This document shows, piece by piece, positions 9,269 to 18,493 of a DNA stretch of 64,000 bases. Where the stretch lies: assembly GCF_019669985.1 (NCBI RefSeq), contig NZ_AP019782.1, forward strand, positions 1,480,501 to 1,544,500, written 5' to 3'. The notes under the pieces were generated by a model that worked only from the letters and a program-made list of their open reading frames with translations, was not told the origin of the DNA and did not search any database. The DNA is from Methylogaea oryzae (GTDB lineage Bacteria; Pseudomonadota; Gammaproteobacteria; Methylococcales; Methylococcaceae). The stretch's first letter is position 1. The number at the start of each line of letters is the position of its first letter. The translations under genes were made by a program, and so were the position numbers.

Positions 9269-10708
9269 TCAGCCGGTTGTTACGCTTAGGTAATATCGAA
9301 ATATTAGCGTGGTGACCGTAAAAACGGTCGACACAAACAGGATCGTATAGATCGGTGTCGCCGTGAATCGAAACTGTTTGGCGTTTAGTTTTTTGTTGAG
9401 CGCCGCAAAGCTCAAAATAATGGCGATGGGGGTGAAATACCTCCCCTGGGGGCCCTGGATTATCGTCGCCGGGTGTTCTGTCCAGGTAAATAGCATCATG
9501 ATGAAAATCAGCGCCGCCGAGGCTAGTCCCAGCGTGGTAAGGACGATGACGTTGGCGTTTGGCGCGCGGAAGACGTTCGCGTTGAAAGTAATGACCGCGA
9601 GCCAGACCAACAGGCCGGCAATAATCAGGTAGCCCTCGATAGGCAAGGGCGCGTCGAGCCAGCCAAGGACCCCTACAAAGCCTTCCGCGTAAACCCCCAG
9701 CATGTGATAGTTGGTCAGCGTGGCGGCTATGATATGAAAAAACTGGGACGGGTGGTCGGCGTAGAATTGGATGATTTCGAATGTGGTCAGTTGCCTGGCG
9801 GGCATGCCATGAACGGTTTTCAGGTTATATAGCACCCAGGTCACGGATAGGACTACTAATAATAGCGTGGATACGACGTGCAGTTTGTCGCGTCGTTTCC
9901 AGTAGACAGCCAGCGGCAGTAAGGTTAAGGGGAGTAAGTTTATTCGGGTTGTCACCAGGGCGAATAATGCGATTGTTAGCGCCAGGTGCATCTTTCGAGT
10001 GTAGGTTTCGGACGTGTCCGTGCCTCTTACGTACAGGGCGGCGATAAACGCCGTTAACGCGAAGGAAACCGCGTCAAGGCTGGCCGAGGCCAGTTGGAAC
10101 AACGTCATGGGGATGGCGAATAACGCCAACACCATCGGCGGGGCCGGGGCGGCCAGAAAAGCCAGTCCAAGCAGCCCGAGCGTTGCGGCTAGGGAAAAAA
10201 ATCTGGCGAGTTTATAGGATGTGCTGATGCGCAGATCCAGCGCTTCCCCAATCGCGAGAGCCAGTGCCTGAGGGGTATACGAGAGGGGGAAATAGTAAGC
10301 GGTGTTGGGAAGCTCGCTGAACTCCCGCTGTCCCGTCCATTTTTCCTCGTTGGATAGCTTGACGGTTTCGGCCGATACTTTGGTTTTCGCATGAAAACGT
10401 AAGTCGCTGAAAGCGTCCATGTAGCGAAGAAGGCCGGTGTCGATAGCACCGCCCGTAATGTCGTTCTGCGACCGCAATAATATCTCCCCTTTATATAGAA
10501 GATATGCGCGTTTCAAATGATTGGGTTCGTCGGGAGATTGAAACGGGGGCGTGAGCTGAGAGATGATTTGCACGATAACGAATAACGCCGCCAGGTAGAC
10601 GAGATAGTATTTCCTTTCCGGATATGTCTGCAGCATCTTTTTTAGCGTGCACGCGGGCGTTGTGTGGAGCGGGATGGACTCTAGGTTTTCCTGGCGGGCG
10701 GATGTCAT
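9269..10708 (-). CDS. DUF2142-family polytopic membrane protein
   Basis: A 479-residue protein with about ten to twelve membrane segments. The first periplasmic loop has the family motif PPFQSPDEPNHLKRAYLL (residues about 54-71), and the last third has GPQGRYFTPIA, both typical of DUF2142. Members look like GT-C-fold glycosyltransferases and often sit near surface polysaccharide genes, but their activity is not established and I see no such genes here. The sequence is visibly richer in A and T than its neighbours and the gene stands alone, which suggests acquisition by transfer. Confidence 0.85.
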   Translation of the reverse strand: MTSARQENLESIPLHTTPACTLKKMLQTYPERKYYLVYLAALFVIVQIISQLTPPFQSPDEPNHLKRAYLLYKGEILLRSQNDITGGAIDTGLLRYMDAFSDLRFHAKTKVSAETVKLSNEEKWTGQREFSELPNTAYYFPLSYTPQALALAIGEALDLRISTSYKLARFFSLAATLGLLGLAFLAAPAPPMVLALFAIPMTLFQLASASLDAVSFALTAFIAALYVRGTDTSETYTRKMHLALTIALFALVTTRINLLPLTLLPLAVYWKRRDKLHVVSTLLLVVLSVTWVLYNLKTVHGMPARQLTTFEIIQFYADHPSQFFHIIAATLTNYHMLGVYAEGFVGVLGWLDAPLPIEGYLIIAGLLVWLAVITFNANVFRAPNANVIVLTTLGLASAALIFIMMLFTWTEHPATIIQGPQGRYFTPIAIILSFAALNKKLNAKQFRFTATPIYTILFVSTVFTVTTLIFRYYLSVTTG

Positions 10709-11296
10709 ACGCTTGGGATCCTTGTTGAGTGTATGCCGAAATTTCGACGGGGTATCGTGTGCGGCTTTTAGGGCGGTCCGGCGACGGGGATGAATGCAGA
10801 GGCGGCTGGGTCGGTATTCTTCCCATGGACGCGGCTGGCTTGCTCCTTCGGTTCGGCGGCGCGGGGGAGGGGCCAGGTCAAAAATCGACCAGGACCGCGC
10901 CGCTCCCGCGAAAAGCGCTTTTGACCCGCGTCACAATAATATACGGATAAGCGTTGAGCCGGAACCAAGGATCGAACCCGCACGTGCCCGTTTGCTTTGC
11001 GCGGAGACGGGGCGGTCGTTTTGTCCGCGAGGCGCTGTGGCCCATGGCGCGATCGTCGTGCGATGCCTCTCGTGCATGCGGGCCGCCGGACGGAACCGGC
11101 GCTACGGCGCATGGAAAGGGTTTCCCGCCGCGCTTTCGCCCGGCCGGCTCCCTCGGCTGCACCGGCAAATCCGCGTGCATTCGGCGCGGATGCAAGCCTA
11201 AAGCGGCGTTTCTTGGGATAATTACCGCTTTCCCGACCTCGGCGGCGCTTGTATGCGCCGGGGCGGTTTTCTTGGATCATAAACAAGCGATAGGCC
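10709..11296. other. 588-base gap without a convincing gene
   Basis: Open frames here on both strands are Arg/Pro/Ala-rich, overlap one another and look like GC-driven shadows. The gap holds a CRP-like palindrome at 10919-10936. An imperfect long-loop stem AAAGCGG/CCGCTTT lies at 11200-11231. A hairpin CGGCGC-TTGTAT-GCGCCG at 11243-11260 is followed by TTTT, 36 bases before fumC. A T-arm-like GGTTCGATCC on the minus strand near 10970 has no matching tRNA fold. Confidence 0.6.
10919..10936. promoter_or_regulatory. CRP/Vfr-like palindrome
   Basis: TTTTGACCCGCGTCACAA contains TTTGA-N6-TCACA, one mismatch from the CRP-family consensus TGTGA-N6-TCACA. A copy identical at 16 of 18 positions lies at 32788-32805. 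It is 211 bases before the DUF2142 gene and 360 bases before fumC, so the target is unclear. Confidence 0.35.
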
Positions 11297-12685
11297 ATGC
11301 AACAAGACAACTTCCGCATCGAAAAAGACAGCATGGGCGCGCTGCAAGTGCCTGCCGATGCCCTTTATGCCGCCCAGACCCAGCGCGCCGTGGATAACTT
11401 TCCGGTCAGCGGCCTGACGCTGCCGCCGGCCTTTATCCAGGCGGTGGCCCTGGTGAAGAAGACTGCCGCCCGCGTCAACCGCGATCTGGGCGTGCTGGAT
11501 GCCGACATGGCCGAGGCCATCGCCGCCGCCGCCGACGAGGTGCTGGCGGGACAGCACGCCGGCCAGTTTCCCCTGGACGTGTTCCAGACCGGTTCCGCCA
11601 CCAGCACCAATATGAACGTCAACGAGGTGCTGGCGACCTTGGCCTCGCGCCGTCTGGGCCGGCCGGTGAGCGCCAACGACCACGTCAACATGGGGCAGAG
11701 CAGCAACGACACCATTCCCTCCGCCATCCACGTCAGCGCGGCGCTGGAAGCGCATCGGCAGCTGCTGCCGGCCTTGGAATATCTGGCTGAGACCCTGGAG
11801 CACAAGGCGGAATCGCTGAAGGGGGTGGTGAAAACCGGCCGCACCCATTTGATGGACGCCATGCCCATCACCCTGGGCCAGGAGTTGAACGCCTGGGCCC
11901 TGCAAATCCGCAACGGCGGCGAAAGGGTGCAGGACGCCCTGATGCGCGTCTACCGGCTGGCCCAGGGCGGCACCGCGGTGGGCAGCGGCATCAACGCCCA
12001 TCCGGAATTCGCCGTGCGCTTCGCCCAGACCCTGGCGGAGAACACCGGCCTGCCGTTCGTGCCCAATACGTCTTTTTTCGAGAGCCTGAGCTGCCAGGAC
12101 GCGGCGGTGGAGCTGTCCGGCCAGCTCAAGGTGGTGGCCGTCGGCCTGATGAAAATCGCCAACGATCTGCGCTGGATGAATTCCGGCCCCCTGGCCGGTC
12201 TGGGGGAAATCGAATTGCCGGCGTTGCAGCCGGGTTCCAGCATCATGCCCGGCAAAGTCAACCCGGTGATTCCGGAGGCCGCCGCCATGGTGGCGGCGCA
12301 GGTGATCGGCAACGACGCGACCATCACCGTGGCCGGCCAGTCCGGTTCTTTCCAGTTGAACGTGATGCTGCCGTTGGTGGCCTACAACCTGTTGCAAAGC
12401 ATCCAGTTGCTGGCCAATGTGTCGCGCCTGCTGGCCGACAAGGCCATCGCCGGTTTTACCGTGCGGGAAGACAATTTGCAGGCGGCCCTGGCGCGCAATC
12501 CCATTCTCATCACCGCCCTGAATCCCATCATCGGTTACGCCAAGGCGGCGGAGATCGCCAAGGCGGCGTATAAAGCCGGCCGCCCCATCGTCGATGTGGC
12601 GGCGGAAATGACCGACTTGCCACGCGCCGAGCTGGAACGCTTGCTCGATCCGGCCAAGCTGACCGAAGGCGGGATTCAGGAATAG
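11297..12685 (+). CDS. fumC: Class II fumarate hydratase
   Basis: Reversibly hydrates fumarate to malate in the TCA cycle; oxygen-stable and iron-free. The 462-residue product carries the superfamily signature GSSIMPGKVNP near residue 316 (mobile loop with catalytic Ser). It also has SGSATSTNMNVNE-type substrate residues near 95, QSSNDTIPSAIH, and TGRTHLMDAMP near 180. Full length for FumC. It stands alone, with no obvious operon partner on the same strand. Confidence 0.97.
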   Translation: MQQDNFRIEKDSMGALQVPADALYAAQTQRAVDNFPVSGLTLPPAFIQAVALVKKTAARVNRDLGVLDADMAEAIAAAADEVLAGQHAGQFPLDVFQTGSATSTNMNVNEVLATLASRRLGRPVSANDHVNMGQSSNDTIPSAIHVSAALEAHRQLLPALEYLAETLEHKAESLKGVVKTGRTHLMDAMPITLGQELNAWALQIRNGGERVQDALMRVYRLAQGGTAVGSGINAHPEFAVRFAQTLAENTGLPFVPNTSFFESLSCQDAAVELSGQLKVVAVGLMKIANDLRWMNSGPLAGLGEIELPALQPGSSIMPGKVNPVIPEAAAMVAAQVIGNDATITVAGQSGSFQLNVMLPLVAYNLLQSIQLLANVSRLLADKAIAGFTVREDNLQAALARNPILITALNPIIGYAKAAEIAKAAYKAGRPIVDVAAEMTDLPRAELERLLDPAKLTEGGIQE

Positions 12686-12702
12686 GCGTTGGCGGGGGCA
12701 GC

Positions 12703-12888
12703 TTAGAAGGAGCGCCCCATGAACAGGATGACGGCGCCGGGGAACAGCATGGCCGGGCCCCACCAGGCGCCGGCTAGGGCGGCCACCAGGCCGAGTGCCA
12801 CGATCACGGCGCCGGCGGCGCGGAATTTGCCGTCGATGCGGCGGATGGGAAGGGTTTTTACAGCTTCGCTGCTTTGTGCGTTAGCCAT
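12703..12888 (-). CDS. Small two-helix membrane protein of unknown function
   Basis: A 61-residue protein starting at the ATG at 12888, seven bases after a clear GGAG ribosome site. A charged N-terminus (MANAQSSEAVKTLPIRRIDG) leads into two hydrophobic segments (AGAVIVALGLVAALAGAWWG and PAMLFPGAVILFMGRSF) split by a short turn. No function recognised. It converges on fumC with a 17-base gap. Confidence 0.6.
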   Translation of the reverse strand: MANAQSSEAVKTLPIRRIDGKFRAAGAVIVALGLVAALAGAWWGPAMLFPGAVILFMGRSF

Positions 12889-12988
12889 GGGTTTCTCCAG
12901 AGTCAGCAAGAAATGGCGGTTCAGGCGCTTTGAGCGCCCTGAGGTTTGAGCGGCTAAATCCCGGCAAGTTCCTTCAATCGGCTCGTTG

Positions 12989-13462
12989 TCATGGCGGCAG
13001 AAAATCCGTGCCGCCGCCCGTCATATCGTGCAATCCCAGGGTTTCGCCGCGTCGGGCGCGCTCGGCCCGTTTCAGGATGGGCAGGAAGCCGTCGGCGATG
13101 GCGTAGCCGTGCAGTTCATCCATGGCGACCCAGCGCGCTTCGGACACGTCGTCGGCCGCTTGCGGCCGGGCGTCGGGGTCCAGCGCGGTGGCGAGGAAGT
13201 CGAGGATGACGTAGTGGAAGCCTTCCATGCGCCGCTCCACCACCGCCAATAAAGGGCCGATCGTCACTTCCAGTCCGGTTTCCTCCCGCACTTCGCGGCG
13301 GCAGGCCTCCACCAGGCTTTCGCCCGCTTCCAGCTTGCCGCCGGGCGGATGCCAGAAACCGGCGGCCGGCGGCTGGGCGCGGCGGATCAGCAGCACGCGG
13401 CCCTGGCCGTCGAACACCACGGCGGCCACGCCGATGCCGGGCTTGGGCGCCGTCTCAGTCAT
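12989..13462 (-). CDS. Nudix hydrolase
   Basis: Cytoplasmic hydrolase of a nucleoside diphosphate-linked compound; substrate not predictable. The 157-residue chain carries a complete Nudix box (G-x5-E-x7-REVREETGL) at residues about 41-63, preceded by GFWHPPGGKLEAGES. Its start overlaps the 3' end of mtaB by 8 bases, and it is the last gene of an mfd-mtaB-nudix operon. MutT-like sanitation of damaged nucleotides would suit the repair helicase upstream, but that is inference from position. Confidence 0.92.
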   Translation of the reverse strand: MTETAPKPGIGVAAVVFDGQGRVLLIRRAQPPAAGFWHPPGGKLEAGESLVEACRREVREETGLEVTIGPLLAVVERRMEGFHYVILDFLATALDPDARPQAADDVSEARWVAMDELHGYAIADGFLPILKRAERARRGETLGLHDMTGGGTDFLPP

Positions 13463-14753
13463 CCGTCAGGCTCGCCAGCAACAGCTCGCCGTTTTCCAGC
13501 CGCTCGATTTTCGCCGAGCGAACCGTGGCGCTGAGATCGGCGTGTTCGGCGGGCAGGTCCACCGCCACCCGCAGATAGTTGGGCGTGTAGCCGTACTGGC
13601 GGATAGAACCGTCCGGCTGCTCGTCGCGCTGGCCTTCCCACAGGATGGGGTAGGTGTTGCCGACCCGCGTTTGCAGGGCTTGCCGCTTCATGTCTTGCGC
13701 CAAGGCTTGCAACTCGCGGCAGCGGGTTTTTTTCACCGCGTCGCCGACGTGGTCGGGCAGGGCGGCGGCCTTGGTGCCCTGGCGCGGCGAGTAGCTGAAG
13801 ATGTGGATGTGGCCGAAGCCGATGCGGCGGACGAATGCCAGCGTCTCCGCCCATTCTTCCTCGGTTTCGCCGGGAAAGCCGACGATGATGTCGGTGCTGA
13901 TGTTGATGTCCGGCACCCGGGCGCGGGCCTGCTCCACCAGGGCGGCGAATTCGTCGGTTTTGCAGCGCCGCGCCATGCGCCGCAGCACCGCGTCGCTGCC
14001 GCTTTGCAGGGGCAGGTGTAGGTGGGGCATGAGGCGCGGGGCGTCGAACAGATCGAAAAATCCTTCCGGCAAGTCCCAGGGTTCCAGGGAGCCCAGCCGC
14101 AGGCGCGGGATGTCCGTTTGAGCCAGCACGGCGCGGATCAGCTCGTCCAGCCCCAGCCCCAAATCGCCGCCGTAGCCGCCCAGGTGCACGCCGGTGAGTA
14201 CCGCTTCTGGGATGCCTTGGCGGTGCAGGGCGTTGATCTCTTCCACCACCTCCGCCACCGAACGGCTCTTTTCCTCGCCGCGCGCCACGGTGACGATGCA
14301 AAAGGTGCAGCGGTAGCGGCAGCCGTCCTGCACCTTGACGAAAGCGCGCTGGCGGCCCAGGCGGAACAGCACGCTTTCGCCCGGTTCCGTGGCGAAGGCG
14401 GGTGCGGAATCCTGGTTGAGCTGGCGCTGGGTCAGTTCCACCAGGCGGTCCTTGTCGGCATTGGGCACCAGCAAATCCACCCCCAGGGCTTGGCCAGCCT
14501 GTTCCGGATGGAGGGTGGCGTAGCAGCCGCTCACCACCAGCTTGGCTTCGGGATTTTCCCGGTGCAGCCGGCGCAAGGTTTGGCGCGACTTGCGCACGGC
14601 GTCCTCCGTGACGGCGCAGGAATTGAGCACGATGACGTCGGCATCGCCGCTATCGGCCACCACGGCATGGCCGGCCTGCTGGAACTGGCGCGCCCAGCTT
14701 TCCAGCTCCGCTTCGTTGAGGCGGCAGCCCAGGGTTTTGAGGTTGACTCGCAT
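13455..14753 (-). CDS. mtaB: tRNA t6A37 methylthiotransferase MtaB
   Basis: Radical-SAM enzyme adding a methylthio group to t6A at position 37 of ANN-decoding tRNAs. The 432-residue product has the N-terminal methylthiotransferase domain with three cluster cysteines (Cys10 in LKTLGCRLNEAE, LNSCAV, VSGCYA). The radical SAM CxxxCxxC motif is in CRYRCTFC near residue 145, and a C-terminal TRAM-like domain closes the chain. The opening MRVNLKTLGCRLNEAE is MtaB type rather than MiaB or RimO. It lies 3 bases after mfd and overlaps the nudix gene. Confidence 0.94.
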   Translation of the reverse strand: MRVNLKTLGCRLNEAELESWARQFQQAGHAVVADSGDADVIVLNSCAVTEDAVRKSRQTLRRLHRENPEAKLVVSGCYATLHPEQAGQALGVDLLVPNADKDRLVELTQRQLNQDSAPAFATEPGESVLFRLGRQRAFVKVQDGCRYRCTFCIVTVARGEEKSRSVAEVVEEINALHRQGIPEAVLTGVHLGGYGGDLGLGLDELIRAVLAQTDIPRLRLGSLEPWDLPEGFFDLFDAPRLMPHLHLPLQSGSDAVLRRMARRCKTDEFAALVEQARARVPDINISTDIIVGFPGETEEEWAETLAFVRRIGFGHIHIFSYSPRQGTKAAALPDHVGDAVKKTRCRELQALAQDMKRQALQTRVGNTYPILWEGQRDEQPDGSIRQYGYTPNYLRVAVDLPAEHADLSATVRSAKIERLENGELLLASLTDD

Positions 14754-14756
14754 GGC

Positions 14757-17700
14757 TCAGGTTCGCACGCTTTCGATCAGTTTGCCGATGAATTCCAACC
14801 GCGCCGGCCCGTCCGGTAGCGGGGCGAAGAAGCGCAATTTTTCCGGCCCGTCCAGCTTGTAGCTTTTCGGCTGGGACTGGATGAGCTGGATGATTTTCAG
14901 CGGGTCGACGTTGGGCTGTTGGTTGAACAGGATGCGGCCGCCGTTGGGGCCGGCTTCGATTTTCTTCACGCCCAGTTTTTCCGCGTCCAGCTTCAGTTCG
15001 GTGATGGCGAACAGGTTTTTCGCCGGCTCCGGCAGCAGGCCGAAGCGGTCGATCATTTCCACTTGCAATTCCCTTAAGGCTTCCGCGTCGTCGGCGCCGG
15101 CGATGCGCTTGTACAACACCAGGCGCACGTGCACGTCGGGCAGGTAGTCGTCGGGGATCAGCGCCGGGCATTGCAGGTCGATTTCCGGGCCGGACTCCAG
15201 GGGCGCTTCCAGCTCCGGCTGCTTGCCGGATTTGATGGCGTTGACCGCCCGTTCCAGCAGCTCCGTGTACAGGCTGAAGCCGATTTCCTCCATGTTGCCG
15301 CTCTGGCCTTCGCCCAGCAGTTCGCCGGCGCCGCGGATTTCCAGGTCGTGGGAGGACAGCATGAAGCCGGCGCCCAGTTCGCCTGATTTCTCGATGGCTT
15401 CCAGGCGCTTGACGGCGTCGGCGGTGATCAGGGTTTTCGGCGGTGTCAGCAAATAGGCGTAAGCGCGGTGGTGGGAGCGTCCCACCCGGCCGCGCAGCTG
15501 GTGCAGCTGGGCCAGCCCCAGGGTGTCGGCCCGGTCGATGAGGATGGTGTTGGCGGAGGGCACGTCGATGCCCGATTCGACGATGGTGGTGCACAGCAGC
15601 AGGTTGAAGCGCTGGTGGTAGAAGTCCAGCATGATCTGCTCCAGGTCCCGCTCCGGCATCTGGCCGTGGCCGATGCGGATGCGCGCTTCCGGCACCAGTT
15701 TGGCCAGGCGCTCGGCGGTGCGTTCCATGGTCTCGATCTTGTTGTGCAGGAAATAAATCTGCCCGCCGCGGCGGATTTCGCGCAGGCACGCCTCCTGCAC
15801 CAGGGCGTCGCTCCATTCGCTGACGAAGGTCTTGATGGGGTGGCGGTTGGCCGGCGGGCTGGCGATGATGGAAATGTCGCGCAGGCCGGACAGCGCCATG
15901 TTCAAGGTGCGCGGGATCGGCGTGGCGGTGAGGGTGAGCAGGTCCAGCTCGCTGCGCAGCTTCTTGAAGTGCTCTTTCTGCCTGACGCCGAAGCGGTGTT
16001 CCTCGTCAATGATGACCAGTCCCAGGTTTTTGTAATCGATGCCTTTTTGCAACAGCGCATGGGTGCCGATGACGATGTCCACCTTGCCTTCGGCCAGCTG
16101 CTCCTGGATTTGGCTTTGCTGCTTGGGGGTGACGAAGCGGGAGATGGTTTCGATGCGGATCGGCCAGTCGGCGAAGCGGTCGCGGAAGTTCTGGTAGTGC
16201 TGCTGGGCCAGCAGGGTGGTGGGCACCAGCACCGCCACCTGCTTGCCGCTTTGCGCTGCGACAAATGCCGCGCGCATCGCCACCTCGGTCTTGCCGAAGC
16301 CCACGTCGCCGCACACCACCCGGTCCATGGGACGGGGCGAGGTCAGGTCGCCCAGCACGTCTTGGATGGCGTTTTCCTGGTCCGGGGTTTCCTCGAAGGG
16401 GAAGGTGGCGGCGAACGCGGCGTATTCCTCGCCCACCGTGGCGTAGGTGGGGCGAGCGCGGGCGGCGCGCTTGGCCTGGATGTCCAGCAGTTCCGCCGCC
16501 ACGTCGCGGATTTTCTCCAGGGCTTTCTTGCGGGCCTTTTCCCACTGGTCCGAGCCCAGCTTGTGCAGCGGCGCGGTTTCCGGGCTGGCGCCGCTGTAGC
16601 GGCCGATCAGGTGCAGGGAGGATACCGGCACGTAGATTTTGTCCTGGTTGGCGTATTCCAGGGTCAGGTATTCGCCGGGATTGCCGCCGATTTCCAGCAC
16701 TTGCAGGCCCAGGTAGCGGCCGACGCCGTGGTCGCGGTGGACGACGGGGGAGCCGATTTCCAGCTCTTCCAGGTTGCGGAAGATATTTTCCAGCTCCCGC
16801 TCGGCGGAGCGGCGCCGGCGGCGGCGCTGGCGCACTTTGTCGCCGGACAGCTGGGTTTCCGTGACGATGGCGATGGCCGGATCGTCCAGCAGCACGCCCT
16901 GGTCCATGGGCGCCACCACCACGCAGGGCGTGTGCTCTAGGGCGCGGAACTGTTGCCAGGACTCCACCACCTTGGGTTTGAGGCCGTGCTTGGCCAGGCT
17001 GTCCAGCAGGGCTTCCCGGTGGCCGGCGGTTTCCGCTACGAACAGCACGCGGCCGGCGTAGCCGTCGAGGAAGCGCTGCAAGGCTTCCGCCGGCTGCTTG
17101 TTGGCCGGTTGCAGGGCCAGGTCGGGCAGGGGGCGGCAGGCGAAGGTGATGCACTGCGGTTCCCTCTCCCCCAGGGAGAGGGGATTTGAAATAGTTGCGG
17201 CGGCCATTTTTGAACTCCCCTCACCCCAACCTTCTCCCTGGGGGAGAGGGGGCTGGGCTAGCTGCATGGCGGGGTGCGCGGCAACGCGTTGATACAACTC
17301 CTGGGGAGTCAGGTACAGCGCTTCCGGCGGCAGGGCCGGCCGGTGCATGTCCTGGCGACGCGCGGCGTAGCGCTCGCCCACGTCGTGGTGGAATGTTTCG
17401 GCGGCGGTGGCCACGCCTTCATAGAGCACGAAAGCGGTTTGCGGCGGCAGGTAGTCGAACAGGGTTTCCGTGTGGTCGACGAACAGCGGCAAATAATATT
17501 CGACGCCGCCGGGCGGGATGGCCTTGCTGACGTCCTGGTACACCGTGCTGAGTTTCTCCATGTCGGGAAACTGGGCGCGGAATTCCTTGCGGAAATGCTT
17601 GATGGATTCGTCGGTGAAGGGGAATTCCCGGGCGGGGAACAGGTTGATTGCTTGGACTTTTTCCAAGGAGCGCTGGTTTTCCGCGTCGAAGGTGCGGATG

Positions 17701-18320
17701 GACTCCACTTCGTCGTCGAACAGCTCGATGCGGTACGGCAGCTTGCTGCCCATGGGGAAGATGTCCAGGATCGAGCCGCGCACCGCGTATTCGCCGTGCT
17801 GCATCACCTGGGACACGCACTGGTAGCCCACCGCCTCCAGGCGCAAGCGGGTGGCGTCGATGTCCAGCGTGTCGCCCAATTTGAGGGCGAAGGTATTGCC
17901 GGCGATGTGGCTGCGCGGCCCCAGGCGCTGCATCAGGCTGGCGGCGGCCAGCACCAGCACGCCGCGCCGGCACTGGGGCAGGCGGGCAAGGATTTCCAGC
18001 CGTTGCGAGACGATTTCCGGCAGGGGCGAGAACACGTCGTAGGGCAGGGTTTCCCAATCCGGGAAGTGCAGCACCGGCGCTTGATCGCCGAGGAAAAACG
18101 CCAGCTCCTGTTCCAGCCGCAGGGCGGCGTTCTGGTCGGCGGTGACGATCACCAGCAGGCCGTCCGACCGGGTCGCGGCAGCGGCCAGGGCCAGGGAGTC
18201 GGCGCAGCCGCTCAAGTTTTTCCAGGTGGCAAGCCCGCCCGGCGCAGCGGCCAAGGGCGGTGATAAGACGGAGATCGGCGTGGAGGGCATGGTCGCGGCT
18301 GTGCAGTAACGGACGGCCAT
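14757..18320 (-). CDS. mfd: Transcription-repair coupling factor Mfd, with an in-frame repeat insertion
   Basis: Removes RNA polymerase stalled at lesions and recruits UvrA. Of the 1187 residues, about 20-340 are the UvrB-like region (VIVTADQNAALRLEQELAFF). An RNA-polymerase-interacting domain (GSPVVHRDHGVGRYLGL) lies near 540. Helicase motifs follow near 690 (GDVGFGKTEVA, DEEHRFGVRQ, LTATPIPRT), and the C-terminal TRCF domain ends the chain. Residues about 352-387 (PLPQGEGWGEG to SLGERE) are foreign to the family and come from a palindromic repeat; E. coli Mfd is about 1148 residues. The start is ATG 18320 or ATG 18290, and neither has a good ribosome site. Confidence 0.97.
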   Translation of the reverse strand: MAVRYCTAATMPSTPISVLSPPLAAAPGGLATWKNLSGCADSLALAAAATRSDGLLVIVTADQNAALRLEQELAFFLGDQAPVLHFPDWETLPYDVFSPLPEIVSQRLEILARLPQCRRGVLVLAAASLMQRLGPRSHIAGNTFALKLGDTLDIDATRLRLEAVGYQCVSQVMQHGEYAVRGSILDIFPMGSKLPYRIELFDDEVESIRTFDAENQRSLEKVQAINLFPAREFPFTDESIKHFRKEFRAQFPDMEKLSTVYQDVSKAIPPGGVEYYLPLFVDHTETLFDYLPPQTAFVLYEGVATAAETFHHDVGERYAARRQDMHRPALPPEALYLTPQELYQRVAAHPAMQLAQPPLPQGEGWGEGSSKMAAATISNPLSLGEREPQCITFACRPLPDLALQPANKQPAEALQRFLDGYAGRVLFVAETAGHREALLDSLAKHGLKPKVVESWQQFRALEHTPCVVVAPMDQGVLLDDPAIAIVTETQLSGDKVRQRRRRRRSAERELENIFRNLEELEIGSPVVHRDHGVGRYLGLQVLEIGGNPGEYLTLEYANQDKIYVPVSSLHLIGRYSGASPETAPLHKLGSDQWEKARKKALEKIRDVAAELLDIQAKRAARARPTYATVGEEYAAFAATFPFEETPDQENAIQDVLGDLTSPRPMDRVVCGDVGFGKTEVAMRAAFVAAQSGKQVAVLVPTTLLAQQHYQNFRDRFADWPIRIETISRFVTPKQQSQIQEQLAEGKVDIVIGTHALLQKGIDYKNLGLVIIDEEHRFGVRQKEHFKKLRSELDLLTLTATPIPRTLNMALSGLRDISIIASPPANRHPIKTFVSEWSDALVQEACLREIRRGGQIYFLHNKIETMERTAERLAKLVPEARIRIGHGQMPERDLEQIMLDFYHQRFNLLLCTTIVESGIDVPSANTILIDRADTLGLAQLHQLRGRVGRSHHRAYAYLLTPPKTLITADAVKRLEAIEKSGELGAGFMLSSHDLEIRGAGELLGEGQSGNMEEIGFSLYTELLERAVNAIKSGKQPELEAPLESGPEIDLQCPALIPDDYLPDVHVRLVLYKRIAGADDAEALRELQVEMIDRFGLLPEPAKNLFAITELKLDAEKLGVKKIEAGPNGGRILFNQQPNVDPLKIIQLIQSQPKSYKLDGPEKLRFFAPLPDGPARLEFIGKLIESVRT
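17161..17254 (-). repeat. Palindromic repeat inside mfd
   Basis: Two short palindromes, CCCTCTCCC-to-GGGAGAGGG at 17163-17184 and CTTCTCCC-to-GGGAGAGGG at 17231-17250, flank about 46 bases of unrelated sequence. Read with mfd, the element starts CCCTCTCCCCCAGGGAGA and continues GGTTGGGGTGAGGGG. The whole unit stays open in the mfd frame. A second copy lies inside hrpA and a diverged one after the DUF779 gene. Confidence 0.85.
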
Positions 18321-18433
18321 TTTATTCGGTCGGCGGGGTTCCCGCCTATGGGCTTTGTGGGCCGCGGTCGGCGCGTGTGGTTATAATGAAGCGGTGGTCC
18401 TGTTGGTATCGACCTTGCGGCGGCGGGTGGCGT

Positions 18434-18460
18434 TAAAGTTCATGCGGCTGCTGCCGATAC
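18434..18460 (+). promoter_or_regulatory. Sigma-28 (FliA) promoter of flgM
   Basis: TAAAGTTC (18434-18441), an 11-base spacer and GCCGATAC (18453-18460) match the FliA consensus TAAAGTTT-N11-GCCGATAA at 14 of 16 box positions with exact spacing. It lies 33 bases before the flgM ATG. FlgM inhibits FliA, so this is the known autoregulatory loop. Confidence 0.85.
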
Positions 18461-18493
18461 GCATATCAAACGATTTTCAGTAGGTATGCGACG

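Noticed and set aside
10955-11000. T-arm-like GGTTCGATCC on the minus strand, suggesting a tRNA end
   Set aside because: The five bases on each side of the loop do not pair and no acceptor, D or anticodon stems could be found upstream.
17098-17292. Separate short genes encoding PLPQGEG-type peptides
   Set aside because: The sequence is a palindromic DNA repeat read inside mfd; such peptides arise from the repeat and have no start signals of their own.
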